Positions 40,766 to 50,800 of a DNA stretch of 64,000 bases are shown here, one piece after another. Where the stretch lies: assembly GCA_910588625.1 (NCBI GenBank), contig CAJUQN010000001.1, positions 62,001 through 126,000 of the forward strand, written 5' to 3'. Every line of letters starts with the position of its first letter. Within the stretch, counting starts at the first letter, position 1. The notes beneath the pieces are model-generated. The model was not told the origin of the DNA and did no database searches. It saw only the letters and a program-made list of their open reading frames with translations. This DNA comes from an uncultured Oscillospiraceae bacterium. Its GTDB lineage: Bacteria > Bacillota > Clostridia > Oscillospirales > Oscillospiraceae. A program made the translations under genes and the position numbers.

Positions 40766-40943
40766 TCTCAATAAAAAAGCACACATGAGGATAAGTTGAA
40801 CTTTATCCAAATAATATGCCCTGGAAATTTTTGTGTAAAAACCCGTAAAACTTCGGGGACAAGCCCCGCGCTTTTGGCAAATTGCGTAGTCAAAAAGAAT
40901 TATTCACCCAAAAATATACCAAAATGCGTCCACACTTTCATAT

Positions 40944-41019
40944 AAAGCGCTTGAAACAACATCTTCAAATATTTAGATACTTTCCCTCCATTTACACTCC
41001 GTGGGAGAAATACTATAGT
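40944..41019 (+). promoter_or_regulatory. Promoter and operator of the sugar ABC operon
   Basis: TTTACA (40991-40996), 17 bp, TATAGT (41014-41019). Upstream, AAGCGCTT (40945-40952) in ATAAAGCGCTTGAAAC is a LacI/CcpA-type palindrome. The remaining 400-base gap between yesL and the binding-protein gene is AT-rich and holds no gene. Confidence 0.55.
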
Positions 41020-41079
41020 TTAGGTAGACGCTGCGGGACGCCGCGGCGACACGGAAATGAAAGAAGAGGAGTGGTTTTG

Positions 41080-42396
41080 ATGAAAAAAATCCCCCGCATA
41101 ACGGCAGCGGTCCTGCTCATCGCGCTGCTGCTGTCCCTGTGTGGGTGCGGCTCGTCGGACGGCAAGACGCACCTGACTTTCCAGATCTGGGACACGGCCC
41201 AGCGCTCCGGTATGCAGGCCATGTGCGACGCCTACACCGCCCAGCACCCCGATGTGGTCATCGACGTGCAGGTGGTCAGCTGGAACGAATACTGGACCAA
41301 GCTGGAGGCCGCCGCCGAATCCAACACGATGCCTGACATCTTCTGGATGCACACCAACCAGCTGCTGTACTACGCCGATTTCGGCATGCTGGCCGATGTG
41401 ACCGATCTGTACAATGATGTGGAGTCTGGCTACTACCAGAACCACTTCTCCGAGATCTCCCTGGGCAACGTCAGCGGTTCCGACGGGCGCTACTACGGCG
41501 TGCCCAAGGACAAGGATAACGGCGTGCTGGTATATAACAAGGAGATGTTCGACCAGGCCGGTGTGGCCTATCCCGACGACGACTGGACCTGGGACGACCT
41601 GACGGACGCCTCCCAGAAGATCTACGACGCCACCGGGAAATACGGTTACCTGGCCTATCTGGACGATCAGCTGGGCTACTGGTCCTACGTCTACCAGAAC
41701 GGCGGCTACATCCTCAGCGCCGACAAGACCACCTCCGGCTTCAACCAGCCCGGCGGCAAGGAGGCCATGAAGTTTTACATCGGCTTGCAAAAGGAAAACT
41801 GGTGCCCCGACCAGAACTTCTTTACCCAGAACGGCGCGGGCGCCACCTTCTGGTCCGAGAAGGGCGCCATGTTCATGGAGGGTTCCTGGAGCCTGTTGGG
41901 CGCCCTGGAGAACAACCCCCAGATGGACGGCAAGTGGGATATCGCCAAGCTGCCCAAGGCCCCCAACCCGGTCCACACCGACGAGAGCCTGGACCAGGAC
42001 GGCCGGGCCTGTATGTCCAACGGTCTGTGTTACTCCACCGGCGCCCAAGGAAAGAATCTGGACATTGCGCTGGATGTGATCAAGTACTTCGGCGCCGAGG
42101 AGGCCCAGATCATTCAGGGCGAATCCGGCGCGGCCATCCCCGCCTATCTGGGCACTGAGGAGAGCTGGCGGAAGGCCTGGGACAAGTTCGACTATAAGAT
42201 CAACATTGACTGCATCTTCGAGCAGTTCGACTACGCCATCCAGGTGCCCTACAATTCCGCCAGCCCCCGTTGGAAGAGCCAGGTGCTGGATGTGCTAACC
42301 CAGGTCTACGCCGGCAATCAGGACGTTGACGCCGGACTGGAGAAGATTGAGACCATCGTCAACACGGAAACTGAAAAAAATTTGGCCGGTAACTGA
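41080..42396 (+). CDS. Sugar ABC transporter substrate-binding lipoprotein
   Basis: 438 residues. Lipobox LSLCGC gives an acylated Cys near residue 21. The mature part is a family 1 oligosaccharide-binding protein (MalE/UgpB-like): TFQIWDTAQ, PDIFWMHTNQL, YGVPKDKDNGVLVYNKEMF, MFMEGSW. With the two permeases downstream and the GH36 enzyme it probably brings in raffinose-type alpha-galactosides. The start at ATG 41080 has AAGAGGAG upstream; an upstream in-frame start lacks one. The ATPase is missing from the operon, so a shared MsmK-like ATPase is expected elsewhere. Confidence 0.92.
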   Translation: MKKIPRITAAVLLIALLLSLCGCGSSDGKTHLTFQIWDTAQRSGMQAMCDAYTAQHPDVVIDVQVVSWNEYWTKLEAAAESNTMPDIFWMHTNQLLYYADFGMLADVTDLYNDVESGYYQNHFSEISLGNVSGSDGRYYGVPKDKDNGVLVYNKEMFDQAGVAYPDDDWTWDDLTDASQKIYDATGKYGYLAYLDDQLGYWSYVYQNGGYILSADKTTSGFNQPGGKEAMKFYIGLQKENWCPDQNFFTQNGAGATFWSEKGAMFMEGSWSLLGALENNPQMDGKWDIAKLPKAPNPVHTDESLDQDGRACMSNGLCYSTGAQGKNLDIALDVIKYFGAEEAQIIQGESGAAIPAYLGTEESWRKAWDKFDYKINIDCIFEQFDYAIQVPYNSASPRWKSQVLDVLTQVYAGNQDVDAGLEKIETIVNTETEKNLAGN

Positions 42397-42410
42397 AAGG
42401 AGGGCGTACT

Positions 42411-43298
42411 GTGAAAAGAAAACTGTCCGTCGCCGAGCGGCGGGAGGAAAACTGGGGCTGGATCATGGTGGCCCCCACCATCATCGGGCTGTTTGTGCTG
42501 AATATCTGGCCCTTTATCCAGACCATTTATACCAGCTTCTGCGAGCACCTGGGCTTCGGCCACTACAAGTTCATCGGCTTAGGCAACTACATTGAGATGT
42601 TCCAGACCCCCGAGTTTTGGAAGGCCACCTGGAACACTGTCAAGTTCTGTATCCTCACCGTGCCCGTCGGCGTGATCCTTGCCCTGTTCGTGGCCATGCT
42701 GCTGAACACCAAGGTGAAGTTTAAGGGCGGCTTCCGCACCATCTTCTTCCTGCCCCTGGTGTGCGCCCCCGCCGCCATCGCTATGGTGTGGCAGGTCATC
42801 TTTAACGGCGACAGCGGCATTTTGAATCAGTTTCTGGGTACCAACATCCAGTGGATCACCAATCCCAAGACCGCCATCGTGGCCGTGTCCATCGTCTCCA
42901 TCTGGAGCAGCGTGGGCTATGACGCGGTGCTGCTGCTGGCTGGCTTGCAAAACATCCCCAAGACCCTTTATGAGGCCAACAGCATCGACGGCGCGGGCAA
43001 GGTCCGGCAGTTCTTCACCATCACCCTGCCCATGATCTCCCCCACCATGTTCTCCGTGCTCATCATGCGCCTGATGGCCTCCATGAAGGTGTATGACCTG
43101 ATTTACATGATGTCCGACGACACCAATCCGGCCATGGCCGATATGCAGAGCCTGATGTACCTGTTCTACCGCTCGTCTTTTGTCAGCGGAGACCGCGGCT
43201 ACGGTTCCGCCATCGTCATCTGGACCGTGGGCTTGATTCTTCTCGTGACCCTATTCCAGTTCTGGGCCCAAAAGAAGTGGGTCAACTACGACATTTAA
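42411..43298 (+). CDS. Sugar ABC permease, MalF/UgpA type
   Basis: 295 residues, six membrane helices. The cytoplasmic EAA loop (LYEANSIDGAGKVRQFFTI) that docks the ATPase is present. GTG start at 42411 with AAAGGAGG. Fourteen bases after the binding-protein gene and 13 before the second permease. Confidence 0.94.
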   Translation: MKRKLSVAERREENWGWIMVAPTIIGLFVLNIWPFIQTIYTSFCEHLGFGHYKFIGLGNYIEMFQTPEFWKATWNTVKFCILTVPVGVILALFVAMLLNTKVKFKGGFRTIFFLPLVCAPAAIAMVWQVIFNGDSGILNQFLGTNIQWITNPKTAIVAVSIVSIWSSVGYDAVLLLAGLQNIPKTLYEANSIDGAGKVRQFFTITLPMISPTMFSVLIMRLMASMKVYDLIYMMSDDTNPAMADMQSLMYLFYRSSFVSGDRGYGSAIVIWTVGLILLVTLFQFWAQKKWVNYDI

Positions 43299-43311
43299 GG
43301 AGGAGTCTGGA

Positions 43312-44154
43312 ATGAAAAGTGTAAATTCGCTGCATCGCTCTTACGCCATTGCCAAATTCCTCACCTACTTCGCCCTGATCGCGGGCGCCCTCATTATGAT
43401 TTTTCCCTTCGTGTGGATGGTCCTCACCAGCTTCAAGACCCAGGCGGAGAGCGTGAGCATTCCGGCCACCTTCTTCCCCTCCGAGTTTCGGCTGGACGGC
43501 TACAAAAAGGTCCTTGAGAACCTGCCCTTCGTCAAACTGTACTGGAACACCATCCTGCTGGTATTCCTCCGCGTGGTCTTCGCCATCGCTTTCAGCTCCA
43601 TGGCGGGCTACGCCTTTGCCAAGCTGAAGTTCCGCGGCAAGAACATCCTGTTCACCATCGTGCTGATGCAGATGTCCCTGCCCAGCCAGATCTTCATCAT
43701 CCCCCAGTACCAGATGGTGGCAAAGCTGGGATTGGTCAACACCATCGCGGGCCTGGTGTTCCCCGGCCTGGTCAGCGCCTTCGGCGTGTTCTTCCTCCGG
43801 CAGACCTATATGGGCATCCCGGAGGAGATTGGCGAGGCCGCCTATCTGGACGGATGCAACCAGTTCCAGACCTTTTACAAGGTCATGTTCCCCCTGACCG
43901 GCACCTCTGTGGCCGCCCTGACCATCTTCACCGCCGTATTTGCCTACGGTGACCTGATGTGGCCCCAGATCGTGAACAATGACATCAATATGTTCACCCT
44001 GTCCGCCGGCCTTTCCACCCTGCGCGGCATGGACACCACCAACTTCCCCATGCTGATGGCCGGTTCCCTGCTGGCTATGCTCCCCATGGTCGTCCTGTAC
44101 CTCATCTTCCAGCGTCAGTTTGTGGAAGGCATTGCCGGTACTGGCGGTAAATAA
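43312..44154 (+). CDS. Sugar ABC permease, MalG/UgpE type
   Basis: 280 residues, six membrane helices. EAA loop: IGEAAYLDGCNQFQTFYKV. It pairs with the preceding permease. AAGGAGG precedes the ATG. Followed 98 bases later by the alpha-galactosidase gene. Confidence 0.94.
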   Translation: MKSVNSLHRSYAIAKFLTYFALIAGALIMIFPFVWMVLTSFKTQAESVSIPATFFPSEFRLDGYKKVLENLPFVKLYWNTILLVFLRVVFAIAFSSMAGYAFAKLKFRGKNILFTIVLMQMSLPSQIFIIPQYQMVAKLGLVNTIAGLVFPGLVSAFGVFFLRQTYMGIPEEIGEAAYLDGCNQFQTFYKVMFPLTGTSVAALTIFTAVFAYGDLMWPQIVNNDINMFTLSAGLSTLRGMDTTNFPMLMAGSLLAMLPMVVLYLIFQRQFVEGIAGTGGK

Positions 44155-44252
44155 ACCGTTCCCTCCCTCCCCCGCAGCAGCCCCGGCACTTCGGTTGCCG
44201 GGGCTGTTGCCCTATGACAAGTCGTGACAAAATTCTATCAGGGGGTATCCCT

Positions 44253-46439
44253 ATGATCGTTCTTGACCAGGAAAACAAGCTCTTTACCCTGCACACCAAA
44301 AACACCACCTACCAGATGAAGGTGTGGGACTACAACATCCTGCTGCACACCTACTACGGCCCCCGGCTGACGGACGCCGACCTGTCCTATCTCCTTCGCC
44401 GCAAGGACCGGGGTTTTTCCCCCAACCCCAATGAAGCGGGAAGCGATCGAACCTTTTCCCTGGACACGTTCCCACAGGAATACTCCACCTGTGGTGTGGG
44501 AGATTTCCGCTTGCCCTCCATTGAGCTGGAGCTGCCCAACGGCAGCCGCACCGCAGACCTGCGGTATGCGGGCTGCCAAACCGGGAAGGGCAAGTACGCC
44601 TTGAATGGCCTGCCTTCCTTCTACGGCGACGTGGAGGAGTGGGAAACCCTTTCCGTCACATTGCGGGACGCCGCCGCCCAGGTGGACGTGGAGCTGCTCT
44701 ACGGCGTGCTGGAGGAGCGGGATCTCATCACCCGGGCCGTCCGGGTTGTCAACCGGGGCAGTATCCCCATCCGCCTGTGCCGGTGCGCCTCTTTGTGCCT
44801 GGACTTCATCCGCTGTGACCTGGACATGATCGCCTTCAACGGCGCCCACGTCATGGAACGCACCCCCAAACGCGTGCCGCTCCATCCCGGCGCCCAGGGT
44901 GTGGAGAGCATCCGGGGCGCCTCCAGCCACCAGCACAACCCCTTCGTCATCCTGTGTGATCGGAACGCCGACGAGGACCGCGGCCTGTGCTACGGCGCGA
45001 TGCTGGTATACAGCGGCAACTTCCAGGCGGCGGCAGAGGTGGACCAGTTTGAAAACTCCCGCCTGGTGATGGGCATCGACCCCTATCAGTTCTGCTGGAC
45101 CCTGGAGCCCGGCGCGGCCTTCACCGCCCCGGAGGCGGCCATGGTCTGTTCTCCCAACGGCTTCGGGGATATGAGCCGCCAGTTCCACCGCGCTATCCGC
45201 CATAATCTCATCCGGGACCCCTGGAAGGACCGCCGCAAGCCGGTGCTCATCAACCACTGGGAAGCCACCGAGATGTACTTTACGGCGGACAAGCTGGTGG
45301 ACATCGCTAAGGAAGCTCCTCAGCTGGGAATTGAGCTGTTCGTCATGGATGATGGCTGGTTCGGAGCGCGCAATAGCGACAATGCCGGTTTGGGGGATTG
45401 GGCCGTCAACGAAGAAAAGCTCCCCGGCGGCCTTGGGGCGCTGGTTCCCCGCATCAAAAAGCTGGGGATGGAATTCGGCATCTGGATCGAGCCGGAGATG
45501 GTCAATGAGGACAGCGATCTCTACCGCGCCCATCCGGACTGGGCGCTCAGTGTCCCGGGCCGTAATCCCAGCCGGGGCCGGGAACAGCTGGTGCTGGATT
45601 TCTCACGGCGGGATGTGCGGGATCATGTATATGAGCAGATCAAGGCGGTCCTGTCCAGCGCCGATATCTCTTATCTGAAATGGGACATGAACCGGAGCCT
45701 CACTGAAGTGTGGTCCGCCGCGCTGCCCGCGGACCGGCAGGGAGAAGTTTATCATCGCTATGTCTTGGGCGTATATGAGTTCGCAGAGCGCCTGCGCAGG
45801 GATTTCCCCGATATGCTCATTGAGGGGTGCTGCGGCGGGGGCGGGCGCTTTGACGGCGGTATGCTCTATTACACCCCCCAGATCTGGTGCAGCGACAACA
45901 CCGACGCCATCGACCGCCTGCGCATCCAGTACGGCACCTCTTTCTGCTATCCGGTTTCCACTATGGGCGCCCATGTTTCTGCAGTGCCTAACGGAACCAC
46001 CGGTCGTATCACGCCCATGGAAACGCGGGGCGTTGTCGCCATGCACGGAACCTTTGGATATGAGATGGACCTGAGCAAGTGTACCCGGTCAGAGAAAGAG
46101 ATTGCCCGGAGGCAGACAGCTTTCTTCAAAGAGCACTATGATCTGATTCAGGATGGAGACTACTACCGGCTCAGCGACCCGTTCCAAAATGGGCCCTATA
46201 CGGCGTGGGAACACGTTTCTCACGATAAAAAAGAGGCTTTAGTCAGTCTGGTTACCGGTTCGTTCCGCGGAGCGCCTCCATTCCTGACTCTGCGCATCAA
46301 AGGGCTGTCCCCGGAATTGAACTACCAGATCAATGGCGAGGGCAGTTGGCCCGGTGATGTGCTCATGCAGGTGGGCTGCCCATTACCAATACTCCAGGGA
46401 GACTACCAATCACTCCAGTTTTATCTGAACGCGGAATAA
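44253..46439 (+). CDS. GH36 alpha-galactosidase
   Basis: 728 residues, the usual size for cytoplasmic tetrameric GH36 enzymes. It cleaves terminal alpha-galactose from raffinose, stachyose and melibiose. Catalytic nucleophile Asp in YLKWDMNRS; acid/base Asp in WCSDNTDAIDR; substrate loop FVMDDGWFGARN. No signal peptide, consistent with action on imported sugars. The start at ATG 44253 is preceded by GGGGG; the frame is open from 44214. Ends against the AraC regulator. Confidence 0.94.
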   Translation: MIVLDQENKLFTLHTKNTTYQMKVWDYNILLHTYYGPRLTDADLSYLLRRKDRGFSPNPNEAGSDRTFSLDTFPQEYSTCGVGDFRLPSIELELPNGSRTADLRYAGCQTGKGKYALNGLPSFYGDVEEWETLSVTLRDAAAQVDVELLYGVLEERDLITRAVRVVNRGSIPIRLCRCASLCLDFIRCDLDMIAFNGAHVMERTPKRVPLHPGAQGVESIRGASSHQHNPFVILCDRNADEDRGLCYGAMLVYSGNFQAAAEVDQFENSRLVMGIDPYQFCWTLEPGAAFTAPEAAMVCSPNGFGDMSRQFHRAIRHNLIRDPWKDRRKPVLINHWEATEMYFTADKLVDIAKEAPQLGIELFVMDDGWFGARNSDNAGLGDWAVNEEKLPGGLGALVPRIKKLGMEFGIWIEPEMVNEDSDLYRAHPDWALSVPGRNPSRGREQLVLDFSRRDVRDHVYEQIKAVLSSADISYLKWDMNRSLTEVWSAALPADRQGEVYHRYVLGVYEFAERLRRDFPDMLIEGCCGGGGRFDGGMLYYTPQIWCSDNTDAIDRLRIQYGTSFCYPVSTMGAHVSAVPNGTTGRITPMETRGVVAMHGTFGYEMDLSKCTRSEKEIARRQTAFFKEHYDLIQDGDYYRLSDPFQNGPYTAWEHVSHDKKEALVSLVTGSFRGAPPFLTLRIKGLSPELNYQINGEGSWPGDVLMQVGCPLPILQGDYQSLQFYLNAE

Positions 46440-46441
46440 AA

Positions 46442-46482
46442 CCAGGATGGCGGGGAAAGTATGCCTTTCCCCGCCATCCTGG
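46442..46482. terminator. Long perfect hairpin between convergent galactosidase and AraC genes
   Basis: CCAGGATGGCGGGGAAAG pairs over 18 bp with CTTTCCCCGCCATCCTGG. No strong U-run follows on either side, yet position between two convergent genes suggests a transcription stop. Confidence 0.6.
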
Positions 46483-47340
46483 TCAGGTCGGTTCGTACAA
46501 TTTGTTCTTGCTGCGCCATTCCCGGGGTGAAACGCCATAACGCTGCTTAAATGACCTCGAAAAATGAAGCTGGTTAGGATAGCCGCACAAAATGGCAATG
46601 TCGCCAATGGACATCGACGTGGTCTTCATCATCTCTGAGGCCTTGGCCAAACGCATACGGATCAGAAATTCCTGGGGAGGGCAGCCCTTGCTTTCCTTAA
46701 ACAGTTTACTGAAGTAACTGCGGTTGAGCTTGCACACTGCCGCAATCTCCTCGATAGACAAATCTCGTTGGTAATTTTGCTCCATAAAATGAATAGCCTC
46801 TTGAATGTAGAAATCCTTCAATTGGACTCCGTGAGATTCTCGTTTGGTGGCAGAGGACTGAATCAGAGCATCCAGAAACAGACACAGGTGCCCAATTTGA
46901 TGGAGGGTCGAAGCTGTGGGATTGCTGGCGATATACAGCATCGTGTCCTTGAGTTTCTCGGATAGGGCGAGATCCTTTGATCGATAGACTGGTTGTGAAT
47001 CTCCCAAACCGGCAGCATCCAAATAACCTGGCGCCCGCAGACCATCAAACTCCAGCCAGACATATTTCCAGGGATCATCCCGATTTGCGCTATATGTATT
47101 GATTTGGCCGGGTGAAATAAGGAAGCCCTGTCCAGCCTCTAAATCATACCGCTGGGTAGCTTCTTCGGCAGTATAGTGGTCTAAAAAGCCCCGGCCAGAA
47201 ATCACATAATGAAACAGATAGTGATTACGAACGAAAGGGCCGAATGAATGGAGAGGGGAGCACTGTTCCCAGCCGTATTGATACAACCGCAGACCCAGCA
47301 GCTCCTCATTAGGGGACACGGAAAAAGAAAAATCATCCAT
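46483..47340 (-). CDS. AraC-family transcriptional regulator
   Basis: 285 residues. An N-terminal cupin sensor (about 30-160; SPGQINTYSA) precedes two C-terminal helix-turn-helix motifs (SIEEIAAVCKLNRSYFSKLF and SIGDIAILCGYPNQLHFSRS). Regulators of this MsmR/RafR type switch on alpha-galactoside uptake genes when sugar is bound. It is convergent with the GH36 gene. I prefer ATG 47340; a TTG at 47367 is in frame. Confidence 0.92.
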   Translation of the reverse strand: MDDFSFSVSPNEELLGLRLYQYGWEQCSPLHSFGPFVRNHYLFHYVISGRGFLDHYTAEEATQRYDLEAGQGFLISPGQINTYSANRDDPWKYVWLEFDGLRAPGYLDAAGLGDSQPVYRSKDLALSEKLKDTMLYIASNPTASTLHQIGHLCLFLDALIQSSATKRESHGVQLKDFYIQEAIHFMEQNYQRDLSIEEIAAVCKLNRSYFSKLFKESKGCPPQEFLIRMRLAKASEMMKTTSMSIGDIAILCGYPNQLHFSRSFKQRYGVSPREWRSKNKLYEPT

Positions 47341-47848
47341 ATAAGGCTGCGTCCTTTCTCTTTTCAATATGAAGGGCGTTGATCTGGATCAGCTGTAAAA
47401 CTCCGATGACAAGACAAGTATACTATAAAAATTTACTGAAATCAACTGAGGAAAGGGGAAATTCCGACCATTCCATGGTGCGAAAAACATACGGGCTCTA
47501 AATTTTTGAGGGGAGCTAGCATGCTAATTTTGTGTCGACAAAAGGACTAGCGCCGCATCCCATCCAGCCTCTGCTTATTCGCCCCTCAATGCCGCGTCCC
47601 ACCAGTCCTGGATCATGGCCACCTGCCGATTTCATTCGTCTGCGCTGATGCTTCTCGAACCCAATTCACAAGCGACGCCCCCGCAAATTTTGCGCCACTA
47701 TAAACAAGAAATGGGATCCATTCCCACTCCGCATCCACCTGCCTTATATTGGCAGCAGCCAGACCCCTCTCGGAGTCCGGCTGCTGCTGAATGAGGATTT
47801 ATAGAATCACCGATATTCCGGCGTTCTCTTTGTGTTCCATAGGCGCGG
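47341..47848. other. 508-base intergenic region with a possible decayed coding remnant
   Basis: The first 150 bases are AT-rich and likely hold the AraC promoter. Between about 47590 and 47760 the minus strand keeps a 40-codon open stretch (containing WIPFLVYSGAKFAGASLV) that ends in TGA and continues in a shifted frame as MIQDWWDAALRGE before another stop, which suggests a frameshifted gene tail. A hairpin GCAGCAGCC/GGCTGCTGC lies at 47751-47789. I could not assign the remnant. Confidence 0.35.
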
Positions 47849-50800
47849 TCAGTTCCCGGCCTTTTCCTTCTTCCAGCGCCGCACGATAGCGATGGCGCCC
47901 CAAGCGATGAGACCCGCCGCGATCACACCCTCGCCGATGAGAATAAACCAGTAGTTGGCGAAGGGCAGCTCGCCCACAGAGGCGCCGTGGACAATGCCGT
48001 TCATTGCGTTGGAGTTCACGGTAGTGTACAGGATATGCTTGATGGCCTGCCGGGCATGGTACTGGGAGGCCGGATTGTTCACGTCGATGGGTGCGTCCAC
48101 CTCAAAGCCGGTCAGCTTTAGGTCGCCCCCGGCCCGGACGCACTGCTCGGTGTCCATGGTGCCGCCGCCATCATAATCGGTGATGATGGTGCCGTCAAAG
48201 CCCCATTCATTGCGCAGCACCCCGGTGAGCAGGTTATAATTGCCGCCCGCCCAAGTACAGCCAATCCGGTTGAAGGAGGACATGACTGCCATGACGGCGG
48301 GGATCTCCACTTCCTTCTCGGTGTAGGTCTTGGAGTCCGCGTCGTATTCCTGAACCTTGATAGGGGTAGCGCCCCGCTCCTCAATGCAGGTCTGGAAGGG
48401 CTTGAGGTAAATCTCTCGGATGGCCTGTTCGTTGGAGAAGGTGGCCACGTGGCTGCGGTGATCCTCCTGGTCGTTGAGCGCGAAGTGCTTGATGTAGGCG
48501 TACACGCCCTTTTCGGAGCAGGCCACCGACGCCTCCTTGGCAAGCTCGCCGGACATAAAGCCGTCCTCGGAGTAGTACTCGAAGTTACGTCCGGCAAACG
48601 GTGTGCGGTGGATGTTCATGGCGGGGGCATACCAGCCGGTGATCAGGCCCACATACTGGTGACTGCCCCAGTTGCCGTCGGCGGCTAAGGCATCCTCCCC
48701 CACATAATAGCCATGGAGCCAGGAGTTCTCCCGGTCCCAGCTGGCGGCCAGATTGGTGGCGCAGGGATAGGTGATGGAGTATGGCTCGTGGGTGATACCT
48801 CCCTCGTTCAGGCCGGAGGGGCCATCGTAGTCAATGGCGCGTGGCTTGGAAATGTTGGCGGAGCCCAGGGTCTGATAGCCGCCGTTGCGGATAATGGCCT
48901 CCAGCTCGCTCACGTCCATCTGGTCGATGAGAGCGTCCCAGCCGCCCTCGGCTTCCACCTCGTCATAGTCCCGGCCCCGGTAGTCGATGAGCTCCAGATC
49001 ACCCTTCTTGCCGTACTGGCCCGCCTTGGAAGCCGCTTCCTCTTCGGTCATGGGGTTCATGGACGCGCCCACGCCCTTGGCGCGGATGGCGTCACGGACA
49101 GCATCGGACACCTCAATCTCCCAGGTGTAGCCGTTCTTCTCGCTGAAGGGGCTCTGACGCTTGCTGTCCTGATTGCCATGGGTCTGGGGGAAGGTGCCCG
49201 TCCAGTCCTGCCGGGTGAGGAACTGGTCCCGGGGGGTGAACTCGTCGTAGCGGGCGTGATCGAACTGGTTGGTCACGTCCACGCCGGTGAGGGATTTGGC
49301 ATAGGTTTCGTTGTCCACGCCGCCGTTCTGGCTGTAGGAGTACGTCCACTTGCCTACGAAGGAGGCGTCCGCCCCGCCGAACAGGGGCTGCTCCACGGCC
49401 TGACCGCCGTAGGTCAGGAAGTTGTCGGCTGCGGCGTGGGCGTTCTCCGCCGCAGTGAGCAGGTAGTCCCCCGCCTCCAGGATGTAGGTCTTGGCGTTCA
49501 CATCGTCATAGGAGATGAAATCCTTCCGATTCACCGTAACGGCGACGGTCTCGGACTGACCTGGAGCCAGCTCCCCGGTCTTCTCAAAGCCCACCAGGGT
49601 GACGGCGGATTTCTCAATGTGGTGAGTCTTGTCATAGCTGGTGTAGGGCGCGTTGAGGTAGACCTGCACCACGTCCCGACCGGTCACAGATCCGATATTC
49701 TTCACCGTGACAGAAATTTCAATATCGCCGTTTTCGTCCATCTGGCCCAGATTGAAATCCGACCAATCAAAGGCAGTGTAGGAGATTCCGTAGCCGAAGG
49801 GATACTGTACTGTGGCGGCGTAGTCGTAGTCCCCGGCATTGCCCTGGTTCAGCGCCTTGTCGAAGTAGCGGGTCTCGTAATACTTATACCCCACGTAGAT
49901 GCCCTCGTCGTAGAACACGGCGGCCTCCACGTCCTGCCCGCCGTTCACCATCATCATGTCCCCCATGTTCTGCATGGCGGGGGAGGAAAAGGCATCATAG
50001 GCAAAGGTGTCCACCAGATGGCCGGAGGGGTTCACGTTTCCGCTGAGCACGTCGGCGATGGAACGGCAGGTGTCGCCACCCGCGCCAGGAGCCCACAGCA
50101 CCGAGGTGATATTGGGGTAATCCGCCACCCAGCCCAGCTCAAAGGCGTTGTTGGTGTTCACCACCAGGATCACATTGTCGAAGTTGTCGTTGAGGTACTG
50201 GATAACCTCCAGCTCCACGCTGTTGGGCTCCAGGTAGTGCTTATCCTTGTCGGCGGACTCGCTGGTCCACTCACCCATGTACCGGCCCAGATCCCGGCCC
50301 TCGCCGCCGGTGCGGGCCATAAAGAACACAGGGATAGTGCCCTCCGCCTCGCTCTTGGCATCGGCGGGGATGGCGGACACCGGGGCCTCCTTAATGGTCC
50401 AGTCCTCCGCGCCGCCGTACATGATGGAGCCGCCGCCCCGGGTGTAGGTCCCATGATTGTCGCTGTAGAACTTCCACAACGCCTCGTTCACCTCAAAACC
50501 CTGCTCGGTGAGGGCGGTGCGCATATCGCTGGAGATAGTGGACACGCCGGACCCCGTGCCGCCGGCCAGCAGATCCACCGAGGAGGAGGAGAACAGGCTC
50601 AGTTTGGAACCAGCCGCCACGGGCAGGCCCTTGCCACCCTCGGTCCGGTTATAGAGGAGGACAAAGCCCTCGGCCCCGGCCCTGCGGGCATAGGCCTGCT
50701 CGGCGGCCTGAAGCTCTTTGGAGTCGGCGATATCCCGGGTGTAGTAATTGGCGTCGATATCATGGCCCGCGCCGCCCTTGCTGAAATCAGTCTCGCCGAA

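Noticed and set aside
47531..47545. TGTCGACA near a Spo0A-like core
   Set aside because: Single palindromic word (SalI-like GTCGAC centre), no array and no promoter context.
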